Shown here: piece by piece, positions 43,101-58,100 of the stretch | Numbering within the stretch: position 1 is the first letter of the stretch | How the letters are laid out: the number at the start of each line of letters is the position of its first letter | Assembly: GCA_037783415.1 (NCBI GenBank) | Contig: JAZGTN010000195.1 | Location: 124,001 to 188,000 of the forward strand | Source: Leptasterias polaris | Lineage: Eukaryota; Echinodermata; Asteroidea; Forcipulatida; Asteriidae | DNA: 64,000 nucleotides | Direction of reading: 5' to 3' | Translations under genes and position numbers: made by a program | Notes under the pieces: model-generated | Told to the model about the DNA's origin: nothing | Databases searched by the model: none | What the model saw: the letters and a program-made list of their open reading frames with translations, nothing else

Positions 43101-46100
43101 CGATGTAGCACCTTTAAACAAGGTGAACGAAATGCTTTTGCAAAATACTGTCCGACTGTACAAGTTCAAGAAACCTTAAAAACAAAATTATGATGACCCT
43201 TCAACATGTTTAAACACAGGAGGAGAGTGGGGGGGGGGTCCCTAAACTCGGTCCCATACAAACACTCCATTAATAATGGACAATCTTTCCTTTTCTGGAT
43301 GTCAAGGTTTCCATAGCGATAGATGAGTACAGGATGTGTTGTCAGAGTAGAAGAAAACAAATGATATGTTCATATAGATGTATAAATAAAAATATTCCTA
43401 AAAGGTATTGAGTGTCTGTACCTTTTATAAATATTTTTATTGGCAGACTGAACCTTTAGGTTATAGGAAAATTAATATTTTCCTCCTCAGTACATGTGCA
43501 GGGTATTACTCTCAGAAACTAAATCATGAAATCCACAAGACAAGCAACTATCCTCAAATCTATGTAATGCTAATTGGACAACATTTAGTTTTCCACAACT
43601 TGACTAACAGAGCATAGAGGCACAATATAGGAAAACATCATAGAGTGTTTATGGAAACAATTTGTACATCTCAAAGAGAATCAGGGCAATGGAGAGCATT
43701 ACCGGTAGACACAGAGGATGATTAACATTCCAGATCTCATAATCATATTAATCACATGACCATGTTGCAGAAGTTTGCCTTCACTGACATAAAAACAGTG
43801 TCGCTATTTTTCGTCCTTTTTCAAGCTGGCAGAAGCCAGCTTTTAAGATAAATTGACTGAGTTCAACCTGTTTGAACTACTTTAAGTCAAGACATTGGGT
43901 CTCATTTCTGTAATCAATAACCATGACATTGAATATTTTTAAGTAAGTAGGCTTTTGTAGCCCAAAACATTGCACAAATTGTTTGTTTACGTGAGGATGT
44001 TTTTACGTCGATCAATTACAAAAAGAGCAGTTTGAGATAATAATATGTGTCACGCAATCATTTTCTTTATTGCCAAACAGTTTTGGTGGACTTCTAACCA
44101 ATCAAGTACTGAGCTTTGTGGATGCCTGTTGCCATTCAGTGATGTTCAGCATGTGATGGTCTATGGAACTTGGGTCATGTACTGTAATATTTAATACCAA
44201 GTTCTTTTTACTCTAGCAGATGCCTTAAGGAACATCTTTTACATGTACAGTACATGTACATATATAACACATCATGTGTTGGCAGCGTCTAGGTTTCAGG
44301 AGGGAAAATAGATGCAAATTAAAGGCAAAATACCCCCACTGAAAAACAACTGACACTTACTACGAAAGGGCAAGTTTGGTGGAATCAATATTCCAAGGTT
44401 TTAACTTAAAGTGGCAAACGATATGTACTCTAACCTGCCAAGCCAAGAGGGTCTGCCTCCTACAACATGGAGGCAACCTGCAAACTAATGTCAAGTGTTT
44501 TGTCACATTACAAAGTCTGTCCAGTGTTACATTGCTGCACCTGTAATTAAATACCCAGGTATTGCACTCTTGTGAGGGAATGATCCCTTTGCTCCTGAGG
44601 AAAAAGTACAGTATGTACCTCCCATAGAGAAAATAAAAAGGTCTCTGTGCAGATTTTGTGGCATGTCATGGCTGAGTAGTCTAGCCTGTCAGAGCTAAGT
44701 TAAGATGGCTGATGGCCGAGTGTGGGTTCGAATCCCAGTCATGACATTGTGTCCTTGAGCAAGACACTTGACTATACATTTGCTTCTCTTCACCCAGGGG
44801 GTAAAGGGGTACCTGTGAGGGCAGGTAAAGATGGTTCTTGTGATTGTTTTAACATATATAATAGCTTGGTGCCCTACATACTTGGCAGCACTTGCGCTGC
44901 ATACTCCCCATGGAGCTGAGATGGTTAAGGGAACTCAAATCAATGGCCCAGTGACCAAGGTAATAATGTTCAAGCGCAATGAGCATAACTGTGTGAAAGG
45001 TTTAGGCGCTTTGCAAGAAACCACAACTATCAAAAATGATCAAAATTGAAAACCATCAAATGCTAAAAGACCTTACCGTAATCTTTCTCGTTTCTCGCTC
45101 TCTACCCCGCCAGGCATGAGTAACGTCTCTGCAGAGGGAGTACTATCAACCAAGTCCAACGTTGTTGGGTTATCGTTGAATATACCTGTCAAGTCCTTCC
45201 ATCCCTTAGAAGTGCTTGATGCAAACTACAGGAGGCAATTTAAAAACAAAAGATTTATCAAACATGAACAACTGAAACAATCATTAACTAGCCAACAGAA
45301 TGTTAAGAAAATGCTTTTATTTTTTTCTGAGATTCTTCACAGAAAATAAAGGAACAAAATGTCCTGTGGACAATTGTTTGGTCAAACTTCTTGCTCTATA
45401 TAAGTTACATTGTAATGTTCACAGCAGAAGACACAGGGCTTGTCAGAAGAAGTCCCAGGGTGACAACATTAGGGACTGGGCAGGCCCAACCACATCCCTG
45501 TCAGTCACAGCAGAAGACAGAAAGAGAGAGAGAGCTGGAGGTCCCTGACTGCCTGAGCCTCTGCCATGGCACCCTTGGTTAGGGGATCGCATGGGTGAGA
45601 GGTAGATAATACTCATTTCTTAGTGTACCTTGCAATCTTCTCCCAACACTGCACCATAAGCAAAGGAATAATGAAATTAGATCACGGCTAATGTTGATAC
45701 AGCTTAGGTCAGGTTAAATTAAATAACTGGTTAGCCTTCTTGTTCTCAATTTGTCAATCCCAAGTGACACTATTCATTTAGTTTTATTAAAATAAACTAA
45801 AAATCACTTTTTGGATGAACAAAGCAAAATTGACTGTAATTATTGATCAAAAATAGGGAGACCGTCAAAAAAGGAGATCCGAGTACAACGTCACCATACT
45901 ATTAATTTGTTTGACATGGCCATTACCTTGGAAGCCCAGCTTTTTGTGCCCGTGGAGATGTCTGTCATTAGGCGTCCTTCCTGCATCTTCTCTTTGGTGG
46001 GTTTGACGACAGAGTCGTTTACTTTAGCTGCATACTCTTGAGTCTAGTGGGAGAAATTAAACACACACTAAACAACAATTATCTTTAAAAAGTACAGACT

Positions 46101-49100
46101 TTGTGATGTTCTTCAGTTTTAAAAGGAAGGGTAAAACTCTTTTGACATCAAGCAGAACTCTTTTTTCTTTAGAGTTTGCACAGTTAAATAATTCTACTTC
46201 CAAAATCCCCAACCCCCATATCTGAAACTAGAATACAAATTTTCTGAAGTCCAGTGTACATGTTTGCTGAAATAATGGCATTTACACCTGAAGTTGTAGA
46301 TTCAGAGGAGCTTGTGGGAACAGTACAAGATATCACAAGCATCACAAGTAAAGTTGATCAAAGAGCATGATTTCATTAGATAACTGAAGAAAATAACAAC
46401 CGATTTTAACAAAAAGTGCCTCACTGTGTATGATATCTTTCAAAAAATAGACAAATGATGTTCAAATGTTGACTTTGAGTCTGATAAATATCCTTCAATT
46501 CTGTTGAGTATTGGAGGATACTTACTCAAAAGACAAATGAGATCAATCTCCTCTTAGTGCTTGTTCAAATATAAACAGTTTACTTATTAAACTGTGTGAG
46601 TTTACTTATTAAACTGTGTGAGTTTACTTATTAAACTGTGTGAGTTTACTTATTAAACTGTGTGAGTTTACTTATTAAACTGTGTGAGTTTACTTATTAA
46701 ACTGTGTGAGTTTACTTATTAAACTGTGTGAGTTTACTTATTAAACTGTGTGAGTTTACTTATTAAACTGTGTGAGTTTACTTATTAAACTGTGTGAGTT
46801 TACTTATTAAACTGTGTGAGTTTACTTATTAAACTGTGTGAGTTTACTTATTAAACTGTGTGAGTTTACTTATTAAACTGTGTGAGTTTACTTATTAAAC
46901 TGTGTGAGTTTACTTATTAAACTGTGTGAGTTTACTTATTAAACTGTGTGAGTTTACTTATTAAACTGTGTGAGTTTACTTATTAAACTGTGTGAGTTTA
47001 CTTATTAAACTGTGTGAGTTTACTTATTAAACTGTGTGAGTTTACTTATTAAACTGTGTGAGTTTACTTATTAAACTGTGTGAGTTTACTTATTAAACTG
47101 TGTGAGTTTACTTATTAAACTGTGTGAGTTTACTTATTAAACTGTGTGAGTTTACTTATTAAACTGTGTGAGTTTACTTATTAAACTGTGTGAGTTTACT
47201 TATTAAACTGTGTGAGTTTACTTATTAAACTGTGTGAGTTTACTTATTAAACTGTGTGAGTTTACTTATTAAACTGTGTGAGTTTACTTATTAAACTGTG
47301 TGAGTTTACTTATTAAACTGTGTGAGTTTACTTATTAAACTGTGTGGACAGATTTTTCCTCATTTTGAGTCTGGTATTATAAAATTAATTCTTGGTCCAC
47401 TAAGATTGTGAGCTACATGTACGTACACATCCTGCTGGTCTTGTGGATTTCCCAACCCAATTTCATGTACATGTACACATCCTGCTGGTCTTGTGGATTT
47501 CCCAACCCAATTTGAGCCTTGATATCACAATTCGTTTAAGATGGTCAGCAGTTTTTAACAGCTGATTCTTTGGGGGAAATAAGATATGTAAATTTTGTTA
47601 ACCAAATGACTTAAATTTTTACAACAAAATACTGCCTCATCAAGCATAACATTAACTCCAATCTGATCAACACATAAATGTACATTCAGGATTTTGTTAT
47701 ATTTGAAACAACAGGAAGATCACTCTGCCGTCTGCAGATCTATAAACATACACAAGAGCAACAGTCACTTGCACCATGGAGCTTGCACGTACATAAATAT
47801 ATGACCAGCATTAAAAGTCACATTATAAAGGAGGAAGGGTCAAAGTCAAATCCATTCACCTTTTTATTCCACTTAAAAATGGCACAGCAGTTTCTACCCA
47901 CAACCGGTTTTGGAAACTTACAATTCAACTGGGAATGGGATTGAAAAAAAGGTCTCCTGCCCCAGAGGTAACTTTACAGCTTACATGTACAGTCCATGCA
48001 TTAACCTTGAAAGCAAAGTATACTTTTTGGAACTATTCGATTGTGTTAATCTAACATGAATGTAGATAGTTACAATAAAACTAACCTGTGAAAATGTCTG
48101 CCTCAATTAAATAAGAAAGTACATTTTGAGGTTTTCGTTTTTGTTTTTATAAGGATTCAGGGAAAACCAAGTGAGAAAAAGATCTGGAGACTGAAGGAGA
48201 CTAGTATTTACAGTTCAATGGTCACATTTGTGAGGCCTACTCTCAAACAGGGATTTGTCAGGAGTATTGATACAAACCTAAGAACGTGTACATCTAGGTT
48301 TTCCAGAGGAAATTGACTTTCACAGCCCAGAGCTACATTACAACATCTCAAGCAGATTTGTTTTGTCAAAATGATCGTTTCTGGGCGGAGAATGCACTTC
48401 TTTCATCGAATGCTCAGGCATTTTTTTAAAAAGGGGGTATGGGGAGGGGCGGCAACTTGGAACTCTTGACCAATAATTCTCAAAAGAGATATTTTAAAGG
48501 TACATGTAACTCTTCTTTGACTCTCATCCAATTGAAGAAGATTCAGGCAACATTTTTCTACCAGTGCAGGCAAACTTTTGTAACATAAGTAAATGATCAA
48601 CATACACAATGTCCAATGTTTACCAGGCGCTGTCTGTAGTATTAAATAAGCAAGCAATTGGGTTGCCCCATATTCTAATTTTACACACTCTTGAAACCAG
48701 TTTTTTTTACACTTCTAGCTAAAATCCTGACTACACCTTTTGCAGAGCCTACACCAGGTGTAGAACAATCCATAAAGCTCTGCCCCCTTTTAATGCTTTC
48801 ACCAATCATAACCCCAAACATTCAAAAGTCTGACATGATAACAATCCAATTACAAATTGTAAAATGAGTTTCTGCAACTTGGATTGTTGAGTCATGTCTT
48901 GTGTATCGTGCAGAGCGGAGCAAATGAGTTGTAACCTCTATCCCTGTGCGTGCCATTTACAGACACTCACTATGGTGGGCGGGGTATGGATCGGTCCATT
49001 TCTCAGCAGGGGACCAGCGCCATACCTGTAGATGCCCATGTAATAGATCTCCACAATACTTTCTTTATAATTTCACAAGCTTTCAATAATCGTTCCATCA

Positions 49101-52100
49101 ATTAATGAAATAGTTCATAAATTTACAAAGACCCCACTGAAACCCTAACACCTAATAAACACTTGATTCAAATTTTTTTGAAATAAATCTTGCCGATGAA
49201 TTTTTAATGAGAGTATGAGACCCTGATAGTAATTGAAGCAAGTCTGCAATAAGTGGGTATATGTTTGCTCAAGTTCTAATGGTAGAACTATAAGTCATTT
49301 GTGTACATTTTATATTGAACATTCACACACGAACCCATAACTCAATAGACAGAACTAACATGAGTATGTGTTGTCATGGTTACCATTGTAACAGACAAAT
49401 ATCGTCCTGGGGGTCAAAACTGATAGCTTTCTGGATATCACCATGACAACAGACGGTCAACAATATTAAGGGATTTACTCTGTCGATAACAACTAATCTT
49501 GAGACAAGATTACATGTAAGTTACACCAGGAATGTAACATCAAAGTGAGACTCATCATTTCAAAGCTGAGTAGCTGATGATTTATTGAATTATAGGTCAA
49601 ATTCACCACATTGCTACCCTACAGGGTCTGCACTACAATGTTACGGTTGAAAACAAAATGTTCACAGATGTACACATGGTATAAAGATGGCCATGTTGAA
49701 ATACTTCCCTTGAAAAATTAGTTTGCCTGAAATGCTATACATGTAGTTTTTGAGAAATGAGTAAAACAATTAGTTTTGACTTGCGAGACCAAACTTGATG
49801 TTTAAAAACAGTGAATAAACTGTAATAATTGTTTTCTTTTTTTTTTCTTGTGACTATATGATGACCAATTGAGCTTAAACTTTAACAGGTTTGTTATTTC
49901 ATGTATTATGTAGTGTCAATTAAAGTGCAGATACTGGGCTTTGACAATTAACTATGTTGTCCTTGCTTTGAATGCAACAAGATTCTAGTGTGAATGATCA
50001 CTGCCAAAGCCTGCTAATTTTACCCAAATTTACAGAAGCTTGAAGTGACCATTTAAAGATGTTTCCGAAAAGTTATCTCAGACAGATTTTCTTAGACAGA
50101 TTTTCAATAAGGCCATATCCGAATTGATGTTGCTATGGACTTCCTACAGCCGTAGCCATAGCCGTATCCACATTTTTCTGTTAAGGCCTTAGAATGTGTA
50201 AGATCTTTTCTAAAAAACACATCTTTTCAATCTGCTTTTATCTGGTTTGGTTTCCGCATGAAAACCACAAACAGCAAACTGGAAAGACTTCTTTTTATGG
50301 TATGAGATCTCTGAAAGACATCGCAATCAACAAAGTTTTTGTTGTTGTCTTTGCACAACAATTTAGCTCAGAAACATGGAAATTTAGACAGTAATTTTAA
50401 GCTTCTCTACCCTAAATTCTAATACAGATAACAACAAACTTACCTTCTGTGAAGCAACTGTTCCCAATTTTACAGCCTAGATATCAGAAAAAGATCAAAA
50501 GAGAAAATCACAGGTTTTTTCATTAGAAGGTCAAATCAAAGCGGCACTCGCATCCCATTTTAATAGCAATCTAAATGGGTTTACTGGTAATAAGGGCTGA
50601 GTTTATTTTCAAAGGATATAGGAGAACAAAAAGTAAGCGTGCCTCTTCAATCCCCAAAGATAAGTTATGCCCCACAGAATACATGTACATAGGGAGATAA
50701 TACCATAATATAGAGAAGGCCAAATGCAGACTCACTGACAACAAAAACCTATTAACATAAATGTATTCATCATTTTCCTTTGTTGCAAAAACTGTAAAAT
50801 TGCACGGATTATTTCAGAAACTGTATCCCTTAAAAGGGGGAAAAACATCTACTAAAAAACAATATCATTTACTACAGAAAGTACACCATTTAAAAATAAT
50901 TCTCATTCACTAGCTTTCAATAAACACACCAGACAACTAAACCAGTAAAAGTTTCATAAATCTTGGTGGTAATTTATTAGTGAAAACAATTAAAACACAG
51001 CTAATGTAAACAATCAATAGGATACTTGGTTGAGCTACTGGCAACATAAACTGTATTTAATGCAATTTACCTGACTGTCAGTTAATTTCCTTCCCCATGC
51101 ACACTCTGACTACCAAGTCCTCTGTTGTACAAAACCGAATAATGAACAATTGATGATCACTGAACTGACACCTGTTGCTTAATGGCAAACAGATTATACA
51201 CCGAATGCAGCCTCAATGAAAGAGAGTTTCAAACAGTTATCCTTTCCAGAAACCATGAAGATACTGTTGTAAAAAACCAACTCTCCAGATGATCCGTCAA
51301 CAACTAGATAAACAACAAAGTGGATTTTCTATTTGCAGAAAGTCGAGCGGTTAGAAAAAGGCACATGAAGGTTCGGTTTTGAAGACGGCATGTGTGTAGT
51401 AACACGGGTCTTACTGCTTGAGGTTGCATCAAAATAGACAATTGCTAGCAACTAATGTGGACAGCAGTTTATTTCAGCTGAAGAAACCGTCCCACTGATC
51501 AATATTGTGTGTGCCCTAATCCAGCGTATTCAACAGTCTATAGATAAAGACTGCACAAAAGGCCCTCTACTTCTAGGCCAATCACTGAACCTCCAGAACA
51601 TGTATACATGTACCTGCATTAGTACTGTCATTAGTGACACCGGGCGGCCTGCAGAAACAATGTCTTGTTTGTCACACACAGGGAGGAGTAAAAATACTGA
51701 TGTTTACGGTTGTTGTTTATATTAAAGTGATTGTTTTTGTTTGACCCTACACCAATATGTAATAACCACTGTATGCACCTTTGGTAAATGACTCAGGGAG
51801 GTCTTGAGTATCGATGATTGCCAAACATGGGCAGAGGGGAAACAAAAAATTTGTATATAAAGTTTACCCTGAAGCATGTAATGAAACTCTAAACTGTAAT
51901 GAAGTGGTTGGTCATTTACGATGGAAACCTTTAGAAATGTTGACATTGGAATGTGGGATTTACTAAAAAGAAACTAAACTTCGGAAATCAAGCCCGGCAA
52001 AATATATTCCAAGTTAAGGCCTACTGAAAACAAAACCTAAAACTTAAAGCTTGACATTAAGTTTTTTGATGGGTTTTTTCTGTATTTCTTTTGCTCTTCT

Positions 52101-55100
52101 TAATTAATGAACTAGGTTGATTTTTTTTAGAGAAGTATATATTTTGAGAAAAAAAACACTCTTCAGCATCATATTTCTGACACCCCACACCAAATTCATA
52201 TTTTCTCAAAAATAGTGAAATGGCTTGAAAAGTGAAGAAAACCGAAGCATTACAAGGCATATATTTAATACCTTTAAAAAATAATAATAATAACCCTTAC
52301 TAGGCTGGATATTAATGTGATGTGACCATGTCTTTTAACCATTCCATATGTTGACAAAAATCCTTACCCAAATGAAACTTGCATTGTGTTTAAAAAAAAA
52401 TTAATTACACAAAGCTTTTTTTTTTTTTAAACATCAACAACAACAAAATTGAATGGAAACTACCAAACAAACAAAATTAGAAAAAATCAAACACAAAGCA
52501 TCAGCAATCAATCTAACCAAATAATAATCTGCACCTTCCCCTGCCTTAAAAACAGTTAAAGATGATAAACTGTTTTTTATTTGTGTCATGCCTAATGTAA
52601 TAAACATCATTGTTCCCTCACTAGTCTCCAGAATCGTTTGGGTTGTTGATTTGTTTAGTGACAGCTGGCACGGTAACTCACACGAATCAATATTATAAAT
52701 TTCAAAACATTTAGAGAAATTAGTGAATATTGAATTTAAAATTACAAATGTAAGAAGTTTTCCATAAGCATTTATGTGTGTTTTAAGACCAAATCTGCAT
52801 GCAAGTCTGAGACTATTAAAAAGATTTTAAAGATACAAATGTAAGAAGTTTTCCGTAAGCATTTATATGTGTTGTAAGACCAAATCTGCATGCAAGTCAG
52901 GGACTATTTAAAAGAAAGATGTTGGTTGATATGATTGACAATTCATTCCTGTCTTCCACTCTAATCACATCACAAAGGGAGGGTGCATCATTTGTTTGGG
53001 GAGATACATCAGCATTCTCCCTTAAAGGGTCTGGACGGTATACGTTTGGTAATGACTCTGAAAATTAATGCCAATAAAAACTTACTTGGTAAGAAGTACA
53101 GCAGCTTTGGGTAGTATAATGAATTTTGAGAAACTTTTAACTTCGAAGTACTACGGTTATGGAAAAATATATCACTTTTTATTCCCCAAAATTTGAATCT
53201 GACGCAGACTGTGTATTCCTATTATGGGGAATATTCTTCCTGCGTGGAAATATTCGCTCCGGTTTTTCGGTGATATTTCAAAAACGCAACCACCTTTTGA
53301 AGTGAAATTTTCACAGGTTAGTTTTATTGTATACCTACATTTATAAAGGATTAACACAATCAGTAGGCTCCAATTACCAAACGTATACAGCACCTTTAAA
53401 AGTGGTCTGAGCTAAATGCCAGTTATAACTTCTGTAGACCACTCACAATTCTGAGTGGTCCTACATTGTACCTGGCTAGTTCCTTGCTTCTAAAATCTAT
53501 GTTGTGCAAAAACCAATGCCTGCTTTGAATGTTCACATTGTTTCAAACTCAAGTCCCACAAAAATAACAGTGTTAAAAGAAAACCATCAATCATGGACCG
53601 AGTTTGAAAAAGCTGGTGGGGTAGTGAAATGACAAGCTAACTGGTCCCTCTACATGTATCTAGTCACAGAAAAAGTAAAGGGCTAACCCTGTACAAGGCA
53701 CAGTTATTTCAATTCTCTTGACTTCAAGAAACATCATGAAGGGATGGTGCATCAGGGTTTGAAACGTCCACTGAACCACAGGCCTACTTGTAAGTTCAGT
53801 AATTCTAATATATCAGGCTAGATAATTGCAACCCAGAACAAGTCCATACAGTCATCCAATCCAGCCATCCAGTGTCTTTCCAAGACAAATCTTTTCAAAG
53901 ATTGACTTCAGCCAAACCTTTACCTCAAAACCCTAGGCTCGATTTCACACAGAGCTAAGATTGATCTTAAGATGTGCACATTACAAATCACTATATTATG
54001 GCAATGCGACCAGATAGCATCTCAGTTGTTAAATTTTTCTAGATGTTTCTTGAAGCCCTCACTTACCTCAAGCATGTCAAGTGCCCTTCTGCCTTTGTGT
54101 TGGGCGATTTATTGACCACTCATCTTTAACATGAACCTTGTTACTTAGTGAAATTCAGATGTGAGCCACAAGACCCCTGGGATGGGTGTCATTTGCTAAC
54201 AAACATTTCTAAAACTATCATACATGGTACATGTATGATGAACAACATTGTTGTAACCTCTGGAGTTCTAGATTCCTAGGAGCTTTTGGGAACAGTATCC
54301 TCAGTGCAACAGGAGTACATCAAAGAGCATACTAAGGAAGATAACATTTTGCATTTTTTTCAACCAGGCAGGGAAAAAAGGGTCTGAAAATAAGGGTCAT
54401 TAAAGTCTGAAATTTCTCATCCATGCATGAGACCTTTGCTGTAGTTCACATTGTTTTTGTCTATTATTTTTAGCATAATGTACAGTATAACTATTAGCTG
54501 CCAAGCCCAATCATGGTTTAACAAGCCCTCTACATGACGGCCTGATTGCCGTGTTTATCCTTTTATAAATATCACATGCCAACATGACCATGAATTTACA
54601 AATTACAATCCATATACATTTTATGATTTTGTATGCGTTCGTGTGAGGGGTTATTTTTATTTTGAGCATTAAAGATGAGTTGCATGTGTTTGACAGTTTA
54701 TTCTAGGTTCTTCATTGTCTTTTTTTAAAGATACAGTCCGATACATGTAGGCCCTATAGCCTGCTCATGAATATTTCGGAAAACAAAAAACAAACAAAAA
54801 TGGAAAGTTAATTTTGTGCCAATCTTTGTAAAAAAAATATTTAAAAAATATAAAAAAAATGGGCCTTTCTATAGAAAAACACATTACATGTTTTTCAAAA
54901 ACACAATTAGAAGTTGCACCTAAACGGAGGGTATGCACAATTTGTTTATTACTGTAATTTAATTGTTGCCATCTATTTCTCAATAAAAACATCTTAAGAA
55001 AACTTCATCTAGTATGCAGAAAATTATTTTCACTAATTAATGGCACGTTGTGCGGAGACCCGGAGGTGCGTTTAGCGTCTTGCAAGGGGTCAGTACATAA

Positions 55101-58100
55101 TGGATTGGTTCAGGTTTTAATAGGCTCTCATATAGGATATTTAAAAACTTTTTCTGAGGGTAAAATATCAGCAAGTAGATTAAAGTATTATTAGAGGATA
55201 GAGCAAGTCCAAGAGCTCACAAACTTACTTTCAGAGAGTTAAACACTCAAAGAGTTAAACCCTCTAAAAAGCAATTACAATATTTATAATGTTGGGCATC
55301 TGTGAGGATGGGATGATTGTGTAATGAAAAGAAAAACATGATGCATTACCTATTGGACAGTAAGGGGACCTTTTCACATGTTTCATGGAGTTGCAGAAAA
55401 AGGTGGAGAGTAATTCTTGACACAAATGTCTGAAACCACAATCCAAATCTATTTTAGGAGGTATGTAGAAATGATGACATTTCCACTTTTGTTGGTAACC
55501 CTTGAAGCATTTTGGAATAGTATCCTCAGAGCTACAAATATAGACTTAAAGCAGCAGGCTTATATCGGAAGAATATAACAGCTGATTTATTTTCCACTAG
55601 ACCTATTTCAACTAAAAGCCTGAAACTTCCATCCATGTACATCATACCTTTAATATTTCATTTTATAACTCCACCTGTTTGGAGCCCATATTTCATCTTG
55701 GTTTTCATTATCTCTTCATGGGTGTCGTTTCCTTTATATCTTCCTAATCAGTAAGATGAAAGTATCTAGCATTCAATTACATTCACCCTTTGTTGTGTAT
55801 TTCTACATGTACATGCATCTCCATTTTCTTCTCTCAAGAGAAATCCTTCATCGACAGGCAATCACCAAAGAGTATGGAATTTATGGGCGGATGGGAAGAA
55901 GCAAACTCCTCTAATTATTTTCTTCCCGAGTGGTTTTTAAACTGAAATCTTCAAAGGCCAGACAAGTTAAAACAGTACCAAAACCAACCATGACGTCAAA
56001 CAATAAAAAAAAAATTTCGAGGGGAAAGTTATCTCAAAAATTGAGTACATTTCAACTTGCAGGTCTCTATATAATATGTTTTAGATTTTCAAAACAAAAT
56101 CTCCTTCTAATGTTAAGTTCACCAATATAAGAGAAAGGAAAATTGTTGGTTTTGTCAAAATATTTCTGGTTCAGTGAAAATTTTGAGCTACAAAACAAGG
56201 ACCTGTTATCAAATACATTTTTCGGACAGTCTTGAAAAAAAAAAATCCCTAAAAAACATTTCCCATTCTTGCAAAAAACTTATAATCCCCAAATATCACA
56301 AAGTAAATTGGTGCTAAGCATATTTTTCTTCTATTTCTTCTGCTACATGTATTAATAGCAACATTTTCAGGAAACCAGTGACAAACAGTATACATCGTAA
56401 AGTATTTTGACTGATATTCTACTGCTACAGAGCAATATTTTGACTGATATTCTACTGCTACAGAGCAATATTTTGACTGATATTCTACTGCTACAGAGCA
56501 ATATTTTGACTGATATTCTACTGCTACAGAGCAATATTTTGACTGATATTCTACTGCTACAGAGCAATATTTTGACTGATATTCTACTGCTACAGAGCAA
56601 TATTTTGACTGATATTCTACTGCTACAGAGCAATATTTTGACTGATATTCTACTGCTACAGAGCAATATTTTGACTGATATTCTACTGCTACAGAGCAAT
56701 ATTTTTCAATGCTGAACAAAAAATTTGCTCTGAGTTGTGACAGATTCACGAAATTAAGCCCAGGACCCATTGACACAAACAGAACAGACAAAGCTAAAAA
56801 TTCTTCAAGCAAAACCCAATGTTTGGTTTGGCAGAAAACAGACCACAAGCCTTACTGTTTTTTTATCACAAACTATTGCCTCATTGAAGATTCTTCCTGG
56901 AATCTTAACAAGTTGGATATATTTGTCAAAGAAAAAAATTATTTTTCATTAGGGTCCAGGAGCATTAAAGACCATACAGGATTGTAAACGCCAAATAAAG
57001 TCTGATAAAAACACTTGTCTGAAATACAACTAAACTTGAAAAGAACAAAACATTTGACGACTGCTTATTTTGACGGTCAATAATAATAGGAAACTAGTTA
57101 CAGTGCATTTTACAAACATATTAATGCACTTCACCAAGGCCGGCTGTGTTAACTGAGAATGAGATGATTGTAATAAATTTACCCTTTCTAAATAATAGTT
57201 AGAAAGATATTTTCCCTTTAATGCACAAAATGTGATGCAAGCAGTAAATCTATATATAATCAAGCAGTCCATCTCATTCGTGAGATATGGCTTCATTATT
57301 TCTGGGATGACAACAGTCGAGAGATCTGGAAATAATATAGTCGTCACATCCACAGTGGAGACACTTATATTACACAACACGTCTCACTCAAGAAATGTTT
57401 CTGGGCAATTAAAAAAAATAAATAAATCCTTGGGTAAAATCCATTACCTTCCCAAAAGATTTATCGGTTGAGTACATGTAGATTTATTGTTTGGATATCA
57501 GAAGAAATTGGAAAAAAGCTGTTGCAAAAATTTTAAGGAGCAGAATTGCTCATAAAATAAGTTCCAGGCAATTAATACTACCTCCCACCTTGGGTTGAAT
57601 TCACTTTCTTCCCCAAAATATTGTCTTCTGAATTAGGAGCAGAAGTTGCTAATAATGAGCACGCAGAGTTCACTTCTAAAGTTAATGTAGGACCTATGTG
57701 TGTGTGTGTACATTTATTATGTGTATGTTAGCTTTTTTTCCTACAAAACCAATACATGTGACATAAAACAGCAGTCATGCTCCCAAGATAATATTAATTT
57801 CTAATGGAGACATTAAATAGCATTTCTCATTTATGTATAAACTGAACCTAGCATTGCCTAATGCATACAAAAATATCAAGTAATGCAAAGGTCATGGATT
57901 CAAAATTAACATCTATCAAATTAATGCGATAACCGCTGCTAAGGATACGAACTGCCTCTAGCCATTGGGCTAGCTCAGTAAGACATCTGTTTTAGCAATG
58001 CAAAGGTCATGGGTTCGAATCCCACCCGAGTAATTTTCCTGTGGATTTTTTTTTCACAGAACTTGAGTATACAGTGCTTAACACACATCAGTATACGGGT

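Larger units (their letters stand above)
32042..45076 (-). other. 13-kb ARFGAP1 intron rich in repeats
   Basis: It holds the palindrome-bearing block at 32640-33400, the 88-bp satellite (34938-37049) with its SINE head (37050-37400), a 30-bp tandem repeat (42150-42258) and a full-length-looking SINE (44664-45030). The rest is AT-rich without a convincing exon. A short A-rich helix-like frame at 43001-43034 has splice-like edges, but including it would break the reading frame between the flanking exons. Confidence 0.6.
47347..50443 (-). other. ARFGAP1 intron remainder
   Basis: It contains a 50-bp tandem duplication (47414-47513), a GC-rich hairpin (48983-49026) and otherwise AT-rich sequence with TACATGTA words. 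No exon is convincing. Confidence 0.55.

Noticed and set aside
44664..44746. Possible functional tRNA-Ser/Leu
   Set aside because: The acceptor stem is perfect, but it continues directly into SINE body sequence and the anticodon arm is not convincing.
56249..56848. 199-codon and 110-codon repeat proteins across the 33-bp array
   Set aside because: Open frames on both strands follow automatically from a stop-free 33-bp period; no start context, introns or family support.
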